Shown here piece by piece: positions 56,206 to 64,000 of a stretch of 64,000 nucleotides of DNA. The translations under genes and the position numbers were made by a program. How positions within the stretch are numbered: position 1 is the stretch's first letter; each line of letters opens with the position of its first letter. The notes beneath the pieces were generated by a model. The model did not search any database. It was not told the origin of the DNA and was given only the letters and a program-made list of their open reading frames with translations. Source of the DNA: Choristoneura fumiferana (lineage: Eukaryota; Arthropoda; Insecta; Lepidoptera; Tortricidae); assembly GCF_025370935.1 (NCBI RefSeq), contig NC_133491.1, forward strand, positions 7,023,971 through 7,087,970. The letters are read 5' to 3'.

Positions 56206-56905
56206 GAAAGCCGTATAAAAATCCTAATACATTCCTACAAAATACCACAGCGATGGGAATATTTTATCTTTATTCGTGACGTACATGATAGACGGGGTAG
56301 ACCGCCAAATACAGCGTAAGCCGGCGTCGCCAAGTTGCCAAGTTTTGTGCACCGTATCAATCTCCGTCCAACTTTACCAATATCTACTTAAATTTTGACT
56401 GAATAAGTTTACATACGCTCTTACAGACCTGTTCAAGCTAAAGGTTATGAAATACAGAGCAGCTACCGAATAACAAAACCTGTAAAATAGAAGTTGGTGT
56501 AGTTATAAGTGTGGGAAATATCTTCCGTTTATTAATAATATCATATCTTTTGCTCTAAGTGTGTTAAAACTTACACTCGCTAAATAGCACGAAATACTGG
56601 TACATTTCTTAAGCTTGTCCAATGCAATTTGAAACATAGGAGTTATAGGTATGATTCGTGATAAAAAATTTTTTTTTATTTGTTTGTTTTTATTTTTTTA
56701 TTTCAATAGTGGCGTCACACACCACGGCGTTACTTTGCGGAGGTCCATACTAATGCGGAGGTACTATACTATTTACCTTGCTACTCCGCTAAACACTACT
56801 GGTACACTACTCGTTTGCTACTGATTTTTAAGAGAGAAGCAACGTAAATTAGTATTCCACGTTGTACCTACATACATAGGAACAATATAGATATTTAGCT
56901 AGGTA
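56206..56905. other. Unannotated sequence
   Basis: Nothing supportable. 'gcgttactttgcggaggtcc' occurs here (56726) and at 41467, a short shared repeat word. Confidence 0.4.
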
Positions 56906-57041
56906 CAGTCAAGTGTAAAATATGAACTTATTCAAAGTTTCAAAAATAAGTACCACAGACTCTTATTCCGACGCAATGAGGCCGTAGTAACATATTTTTG
57001 AGTGGTTCGAATACATACTTACTTATTTTTACACTTGACAT
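56906..57041. mobile_element. CAGTCAAGTGTAAA-subfamily MITE
   Basis: After TA (56904-56905) the left end is CAGTCAAGTGTAAAATATG; the right end is TACTTATTTTTACACTTGAC. A third variant of the CAGTCAAG-terminus group. The last few bases at the right have decayed ('atagtta' for 'tgta'). Confidence 0.7.
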
Positions 57042-57545
57042 AGTTACAGGTTTTGAAATCTCACACGTAATTTTAAGGATTTTATAGGGATTCAAAATGT
57101 CGAAGTGTTTTTTAGGAAATTCCACGCGTACGATTTGGATATGGGTCACATTCATGAAAATAAATTATAAAATGGTCGAATGTTAAGCCTGGGACCGGGT
57201 TGGTTTCTTTTTCTTTATGCAAAACGCATGCCATCATTTTTGGCTCACAGCCAGTGCTATTAGTTTAGGTTCTAGAATAACATTTACACTTACCTTCAAC
57301 CCATGAAAGAATAACATTGGAATCAGTTTTAATCCTTTCTCTTGATGAGAATTACTTACCTATGTCATGTTGTGATAAAGTTAGTGTGGTGTTGGACGTT
57401 AGGAAAGCGTGAAGCTCGATTATACTCGTAGAGCAGTTTATTAATTCAACTTAAGCATAAGAGTTAATGAAATTATATAGGGATGGAGTGAAAATGTGTG
57501 CGTGCACACTAAATTAGATTAATTGAGGTAAATTAAAATCTTGTA

Positions 57546-57815
57546 AAAAAAATTTTTTTTTTAACTGTTTATTATAAATCAGAATAACATTTAATAATAC
57601 TTACAGAATTTTGTAATTACTTAGTTAATAATCTTTATTATTTAAGATTTTATAACTAAGATCAAATATTGTGTCACAAATAGGTAGGTACTTATACTTA
57701 TTCTTATCAGGGCCCAGTGACCCAAAGTGGGTCTTGGCCTCTAACACAAGTTTACGCCATTTATGTTTTACGATCTTTTTCAGCTCTTGCCAGCCTTCGA
57801 TCCCGAGGACAAGTA
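57546..57815 (-). pseudogene. LINE polymerase C-terminus with poly-A, minus strand
   Basis: The minus strand reads LRKLLVLGIEGWQELKKIVK then KHKWRKLVLEAKTHFGSLGP and a stop, followed by an AT-rich 3' region and a poly-A run (T-run at 57553-57562). The shared peptide with 51948-52080 identifies the family as a repeat. Confidence 0.6.
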
Positions 57816-58050
57816 ACTTCCGCAATTTTTGCATATTTCACTTGTTACTTGAACACAATCCAAACTCTTAATGCCCTAATTAACTTGCTCTGTCAGTATA
57901 GATCAAAATATTGGAAGTCGAATCGATCGAATCAATAGTCAGGTTTTTCGATTTGGACATAAATTTATTTACCAGGTTGTTTCTATCAATGAACTGAGCG
58001 GTCTGTCGAATTTATCGGAAATAAAGAAAAACACGGTGTACACTAAGTAT

Positions 58051-58175
58051 CATCATCATCATCATCATCATCAGCCCGAAGACGTCCACTGCTAGACAAA
58101 GGCCTCCCCCTTAGAACGCCACAATGAACAACAACTCGCCACCTGCATCCACCGGTTTCCCGCTACTCTCACGAA
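58051..58175 (-). mobile_element. RTE-type LINE 3' end with (ATG)n tail
   Basis: Plus strand (CAT)8, then CAGCCCGAAGACGTCCACTG, 'gacaaaggcctcccccttag' and 'aacgccacaatgaac'. On the minus strand this is the end of an RTE ORF (GEAFV...WTSSG) and the trinucleotide tail. The same family as 8540-8622 and 48543-48822. Confidence 0.85.
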
Positions 58176-58651
58176 ATAACTAAATATATGCTTATACTAA
58201 GTATAAGCATTACATTGCATCATCATCATTATCAACAGTAAGATGTTCGTTGTTGGTCCGTAAATCTCGGGTAGATAATATTAGGAAATTTGCACAGGCC
58301 TTGATTTAAAAAGTGTGGCCGATTACCGCTATAAATAAGAACAACTTCTTATAACTAAAACAAACACTCATAGCCGTCTTAGACCCCGAAACAATAATAA
58401 AACACGATAAACAACCGTTGAGTATGTGTAGACAAGCCCGCAAATTCGCGCTCCGTATTCTGTTCATAATTTCATTAAAAGTTTTCGGCACTTCTTTAAC
58501 TTAATTAAAAACAGTTGCACGCTTACCGAATTGTGCATAGGGTTGCCAACTGGGTTTTTGTACGTTTTCTAAGGAGTTACATGTGTATTCGGTGTAAAAA
58601 ACGTGTAATGAAATGAGACAAAAAACGTCACGGACGAAGTTTGTCATCAAT

Positions 58652-59145
58652 TGTACTAGCTTTTGCCCGCAACTTCGTCTGCGTGGAATCCGGTTATCGC
58701 GCGCTGTTCCCTCGGGGACTTTACATTTTCTCAGGATAAAAAGTAGCCTACATATATCGAAAATACAAACTGAGACATGGATGCACAGAAAAACCAGAAA
58801 AAGAGACCAGCGCTGGGAATCGAACCCAGGTCCTCAGCAATCCGTGCTGCGTGCTATAACCCCTACACCACCGCTGGACAGGAATCTAGACACGAATTTT
58901 TCCTATGCATACATATCTCAGGTTGCTTATTTCTACTACGCTACTTATGCAGCAGCATTTATTTGGAGTTGAAATAAAAAATACAAAAAGACTCCAAAAA
59001 GCCAATCATAGCCTACATATATCACTCTCTGGTCCATAAATTATCTCTATGCCAAAAATCACGTCGATCCGTCGCTCCGTTTCAACATGAAAGATGGACA
59101 AACATACAAACACACACCTTTTCACATTTATAATATTAATATGGA
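58652..59145 (-). repeat. ACTAATATTATAAA-type repeat interrupted by a SINE
   Basis: The left part has CTAGCTTTTGCCCGCAACTT and 'ccctcggggactttac'; the right part has 'ctatgccaaaaatcacgtcg', 'cgtttcaacatgaaag' and ends TTATAATATTAATATGG. This is the reverse of 41898-42080, extended. The SINE at 58759-59008 splits it. Confidence 0.75.
58759..59008 (-). mobile_element. 250-bp tRNA-like SINE, complete
   Basis: It is flanked by a perfect 15-bp duplication TAGCCTACATATATC (58744-58758 and 59009-59023). On the minus strand a box A-like TGGTGTAGGGGTTATAG (58870-58854) is followed by box B, GGTTCGATTCC (58826-58816), with spacing normal for a tRNA. The tRNA-like core is in the middle, not at the 5' end, with about 138 bp before it, beginning TGATTGGCTTTTTGGAGTC. 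The 3' end is CAGTTTGTATTTTC with no poly-A. It is perhaps a tailless or composite SINE. The flanking segment TTTGGAGT...ACTCCAAA forms a short hairpin near the 5' end. Confidence 0.9.
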
Positions 59146-60945
59146 TTTTTTTTTGTTTCATTGTAATACGTGTCCGATATATTTTCAAAATGTAACTGAC
59201 GAACTAATTAAACATATTTTTCTGAATCTAGCCTAATCAACGAAATAATAAAAATCGAAGTCCCGGATTTTTAATTTTGCAAAAGGCGACAACCCCTAAT
59301 CGTGCATGCTACGTTCAGCCACAAAGCGACATGTTTAACCGAATGCGAGATAATATTTTGAGGAAACAGGAATTACTTAGATAACACTGTTCAAATATGC
59401 GAGAAACTTCGACTTGAACAGCACATATACGGTGTATGATAATTAATGGACTAATTAGTGAACCGTTCAGGCATTTATGTAAGTAAATAGGATTATTAGG
59501 ATTCATTATGAGAGTGGCGCAGCGTGGGTATCGATCGCCCGGGGCGGAAGAAAATTTTGCCGCCCGCCCCCTTATTTAGGTGTTTCCTTGTATTTCCATT
59601 AAAAATAAACTAGTAACAAAAACAGTCCTCGTCTTAATTTGTGTATTGTATTGTATATATAGGTGAGAAATAACACTGATTTATTTATGTATGTTTAACA
59701 ATATTATCGAGATATTATTCAGTATTATTTATATTTATATGGAATTTTGCCCCTCCCCCCCTACAAGTGCCGCCCGGGCCCGAAAAATTATACATGACGA
59801 CACCGTGAGATAATTAAAAATAAAAACAACTTTTTTCATATTTTTCAATTACATCCGTGCAAACTGTCTCGGTAGTTAATAAATAAAACAGTATAAAAGA
59901 CTGCAAAATAAGGGGTAAAAAATTACGAACAGGTAGAACAAACGAACTCGGAAATTATAAATGTGAAAGGTGATATTTTGTTGACATTACAGATTGTTAT
60001 CAAACAGAGTCACTTCTCGGGAAGTTGGAAGGGCTGGCAAATAGCTAAATTATTCATACACGCCGCTGCCAAGTTTTCTATTTGTAACAGGTAGATAATT
60101 AACATTATGTTTTATTCGGGGCCGACGGTAGCTTTGCTGGTAGTTCTGCCTTCCTGTCGTTACAACCTCCGCTACTAAGTTTAATGGGAAATTACCCACT
60201 ATTTACATGGAAAACAAAACTTCGACTTCGACAAACAAAATTTAATTTTATTTTAACGGTAAATAAAGATACCTGTAACTGTAAAAAATAACGGAAAATG
60301 TATGCAGCAAAGTCATTACTTTGCACTTCGCCTTTGACGGGAAATTCTGAGAAAAAGCTTTTTTTATCTTAGGAAAACGGAAGAGTTTCTTGATTGTAAA
60401 ATTACTAGTCAAATCCGTGGTCCTGCGAAACGGATTTATCTCAACGAATAACAATGTCAGTCACATATAAGTTCTTAGTGTAACCATTTACCTTGTTTAA
60501 AAGTTCAGTAATGTCCAATGTTTGCAGTGTGCCAATAGTTTCTACCTTTTCAATTCGGGTGACGTTTTCATTCGTTCGGCTTGGAGTGGTTTCCAAACAT
60601 GGGGTGCACGACGCAGATTTTCAATATAGGAGGGCAATATGTCTGAAGAGGGCTAGCTCTAAGTCAAGTTTTATGAACCATCTGGCAAATATTCGGATAT
60701 TTTTGATAGTGCTATTTTTGAATTTTCTTTAAACGCCCTTTAAAATAACACTCTGCACCCCCAGGCTTTTAATCGTAGTATTTCGTTTTTCCATTGCAGA
60801 TCAGCCGAACGAAATATAGTTTGTTTGATTGAAAAAATAAATAATCAAATTCAAAAGTCGTTCATGAGTCATGCATGATTGTTTATGAGCCAGTTCGTAC
60901 TCCGACTCGGACTTGGCTGATTTTCGGGTGGCTGTTACCATAGCC
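59146..60945. other. Unannotated sequence with G/C-rich islands
   Basis: No gene. Around 59538-59575 and 59745-59785 C-rich runs and 'gccgcccg'-type words occur in partly inverted form ('ttttgccgcccgcccccttat', given here only as its core TTTTGCCGCCCGCCCCC), possibly the ends of a decayed DNA element. The open frame at 60493-60732 has no support. Confidence 0.4.
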
Positions 60946-61355
60946 TTTTTAAGGTTCCGGAGCCAAAATGGCAAAAACGGAACCCTAATAGTTTCGCCAT
61001 GTCTGTCTGTCAGTCTGTCTGTCTGTCTGTATGTCTGTATGTCCGTCCGCGGCTTTGCTCAGGGACTATCAATGCTAGAAAGCTGTAATTTTGCACGGAT
61101 ATATATGTATACTATGCCGACAAAAAGGTACAATAAAAATTAAAAAAAAGTTTATAAACTTTTTCAAGTAAAACTATAATGGCTTAGTTTACTTGAGAAT
61201 TATTAGTAGTTTAAGAGGAAATAGCATCCTAAGGTATAAAATATACCTAAGCTTGGAAGATTCCGTACTAATAAAGTACGAAAGCCTTCGAAAAATATTA
61301 CTTATTTTTTCGTAATGGTTACAGAACCCTATTTTGGGCGTGTCCGACAAGCTTT
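60946..61355 (+). repeat. GGGTTCCG-family repeat, shortened
   Basis: It begins TTTTTAAGGTTCCGGAGCC, with an expanded GTCTGTCTGTCAGTCTG tract, and ends GGGCGTGTCCGACAAGC. The C-run segment is deleted. Confidence 0.8.
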
Positions 61356-61490
61356 TTTTAGGCCTGGATCCGCGCCTAATAGTACCTAACGCATAATAGT
61401 TTCTTTTAGACGTACACGAGGTATTACAAATAAAAATATCTTAGATAGTGCCTGGTGATTTCATCTGAATATTCACGTAAAGGTTTTCAT

Positions 61491-61620
61491 GAATTTATAG
61501 GGTTCCGTAGCCAAAATGTCAAAAACGATAGACGATAGACGAACTTATAGTTTCACCATCTCTGTCCGTACTAGGAAGCTGTAATTTTGCTTGGATATAT
61601 GTATTTATGGATGAATTAAA
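61491..61620 (+). repeat. GGGTTCCG-family 5' fragment
   Basis: TATAGGGTTCCGTAGCCAAA, 'cttatagtttcaccatctc' and 'ggaagctgtaattttgc' are the first part of the family; the remainder is missing. Confidence 0.7.
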
Positions 61621-62207
61621 TTCATTTACTTGTATCAAATTCTACACCGATCGTCTGCGGTCGCGGTACAAAATGCTACTTTGCAAGCGCGGCGATCCGT
61701 GCGTCAAACACATGCGTTACCTGTAAACCGAATGTTGCTGCCAAATGTAATAAATTGATTGGCCATCGGTTACAACTAGCTAACGGTTTGCTCTGTTGAC
61801 GTTTTATAATTCCATTGTACAACATTTTAAAGCTTTATTTTCGCTTAAATAAAAACAGTGCATGTATCAAAAAATCTGCTCTAAAATAAAAGTAATAATG
61901 AAATAATGCCTCCGTGCATACGTAGATGATGGCGTGGGTAGCTTTAACTTTCTCATTTTTTATCTGGTATTACATAACGTTCTAGGCTAGCAAATCTAAA
62001 TATTGATATCAAAAACATGCGTCGATTAACTAAATAATCAGACACCTGAGACATGCATTTATCGTATTATTATTATATACTTGAAGTACGATTGGCACGT
62101 TGATGACAGAAATACCTAGGATGTATTTACCTCTACATCTTCACAAATTAAAACCAATACAATATAATACAATAATAATTAGTCAAATAAACCGCCCCGC
62201 GTCATAC

Positions 62208-62277
62208 CTGGTGCAAAGGTGTCAAATACACTCGCCGCGTTACCGCGTTGAACCGCGGTAGACAACCTTTGCACCAG
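62208..62277. repeat. 70-bp hairpin with 13-bp perfect arms
   Basis: CTGGTGCAAAGGT (62208-62220) and ACCTTTGCACCAG (62265-62277) pair perfectly. Inside, ACCGCG and CGCGGT pair around GTTGAAC. It is a probable small foldback element. Confidence 0.8.
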
Positions 62278-63420
62278 AAACGATCCAGAGCGGGGGTCAA
62301 GCCGCGGTACTTTCAATGAACCTGCGCCCGTGCTATGACACAGGTGCACATGGGCGCTCCATGGGCTAGAGACACCTCTGTAGCCCTGAATAAATAAACT
62401 TAGGGCCAGATTCTACCGAGTGTCACGCTCGGATCAGCGCAAACATAATAAAACTTTATGCGAACAGGTCTTAAATTCTTTACGTGCTCGGTATTGTTAT
62501 CATCGGCCGAGTTTTATGTTACACCTTTATTTCGGTAGCTTCCTTCATATTTTACGACAGCGCAAAACGAGTGCGTGAACTAAGTGAGATAGCGTTTTCT
62601 TCACAAGTTTACTGGCATCGTAAAAACCTTTAAATGTTCTATGATATCCATCTACGGCGGCATACAAAGTGCTGGTTGAGACAAGGAGAGTGGAGTGCGT
62701 AAAACATCTTCGCTTTAGTGCTGCGCGTTAAAAGTTGGATTGGCGGAGGGGGAGGGGTGATCGTTTTGTTGGTAATTTACTTGGTTATCCATACCTTACC
62801 CATAATATATTATTTAACGATAATAATTTAGAAGGGACTTTTATTATTATTTAGCTATTAGCAGTGTACTGTGCCCGAATGAATTTTAAGATACCCTTGT
62901 ATACCACAAGAGAACTCTCTCTCCAGTATCTCTCTGCTATATCTCTCTACGTTCACGTGGAGACTACGGCCCAGGCATTACGGGAGTAGATATGTTATGA
63001 TAGTACTAGTAGAATTTGTGAACAAGTTAATCACATTGATATCTTTTATGGGATGCAAAACCTACTCAATGTCAATCCCAGAATTAGAATTAATTTATAT
63101 GGTTTCACGTTAAGAATTATTTTCCTTCTAATTATTCAGTTACAGAAGTCGTCTTTCCGTACCTCATGCACCATAGCAGTAGTCTATATCTGGTTGGCCG
63201 GCAAACCCCTACTTCCCGGTTTCTACAGTAATGTACTATTGCGAATCACTTCTCACTGATGTAAATTACTAATGTACTAGTAATGCTCTGTGTAGGTGCT
63301 AAGAGTAACGTCTAGACTGAAAATGTTAAAACTAAAAGCTAGCGCTCATCAGTAAACAAAAAAAAGTCTAAGAAGAACATAGTCAGAAAGTCTACTTCTA
63401 TTACGAATTCCGCAAACATT
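62278..63420. other. Unannotated sequence up to the gap
   Basis: No gene or repeat with definable ends. An open frame at 63053-63259 has no splice sites or recognisable domain. Confidence 0.4.
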
Positions 63421-63973
63421 NNNNNNNNNNNNNNNNNNNNNNNNNNNNNNNNNNNNNNNNNNNNNNNNNNNNNNNNNNNNNNNNNNNNNNNNNNNNNNNN
63501 NNNNNNNNNNNNNNNNNNNNNNNNNNNNNNNNNNNNNNNNNNNNNNNNNNNNNNNNNNNNNNNNNNNNNNNNNNNNNNNNNNNNNNNNNNNNNNNNNNNN
63601 NNNNNNNNNNNNNNNNNNNNNNNNNNNNNNNNNNNNNNNNNNNNNNNNNNNNNNNNNNNNNNNNNNNNNNNNNNNNNNNNNNNNNNNNNNNNNNNNNNNN
63701 NNNNNNNNNNNNNNNNNNNNNNNNNNNNNNNNNNNNNNNNNNNNNNNNNNNNNNNNNNNNNNNNNNNNNNNNNNNNNNNNNNNNNNNNNNNNNNNNNNNN
63801 NNNNNNNNNNNNNNNNNNNNNNNNNNNNNNNNNNNNNNNNNNNNNNNNNNNNNNNNNNNNNNNNNNNNNNNNNNNNNNNNNNNNNNNNNNNNNNNNNNNN
63901 NNNNNNNNNNNNNNNNNNNNNNNNNNNNNNNNNNNNNNNNNNNNNNNNNNNNNNNNNNNNNNNNNNNNNNNNN
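63421..63973. other. Assembly gap, 553 N
   Basis: A gap of non-round length, so probably size-estimated. Only 27 bases follow it. Confidence 0.97.
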
Positions 63974-64000
63974 TACTGGGGACCAGGCTTTGGGACGTAC

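Noticed and set aside
58613..58972. 119-codon open frame with ESNPGPQ motif
   Set aside because: It runs through the SINE; the motif is the translation of the box B region.

Overview
The window looks like non-coding-rich nuclear DNA from a moth or butterfly (Lepidoptera). It is AT-rich, has no bacterial-style gene packing, and is crowded with short interspersed repeats of types I associate with lepidopteran genomes: repeats beginning with a GGGTTCCG motif, RTE-type LINE 3' ends with (ATG)n tails, LINE tails carrying the AAGGCCGCC motif, and TA-flanked MITEs with CAGTCAAGG termini. This assignment rests on recognising repeats; no search was run.

The only credible host gene is on the minus strand at the left edge. 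Three exons (4847-5031, 2540-2754, 1632-1832) have good splice sites, no internal stops and exactly compatible phases, and together give 199 complete codons plus one split codon. Both ends of the gene are missing: it continues leftwards beyond base 1, and its upstream exons lie to the right of 5031 but were not found. I do not recognise the protein.

The largest structure is a 13-kb duplication. Bases 13528-26587 match 26688-39672 almost end to end, separated only by exactly 100 Ns. The first copy runs up to the gap and the second begins right after it. This is the signature of two contigs whose ends overlap but were scaffolded without merging, so about 13 kb is probably counted twice. The copies differ by several indels of 11 to about 40 bp and by one retroelement-like insertion of about 200 bp, which fits two haplotypes. 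A second gap of 553 Ns is at 63421-63973.

The rest is a mosaic of transposon remnants: MITEs with clear inverted repeats, LINE ORF C-terminal fragments, a tRNA-like SINE with a 15-bp target duplication, long palindromes and microsatellites. Several insertions are nested, so their order can be read. I see no CRISPR array, operon, phage or intact transposase, no intact tRNA or rRNA gene, and no novel multi-gene system. The observations most worth following up are the contig overlap, the unidentified spliced gene, the 190-bp foldback at 43925-44114, the datable nested insertions, and the compensatory change in the terminal hairpin of the GGGTTCCG repeats.
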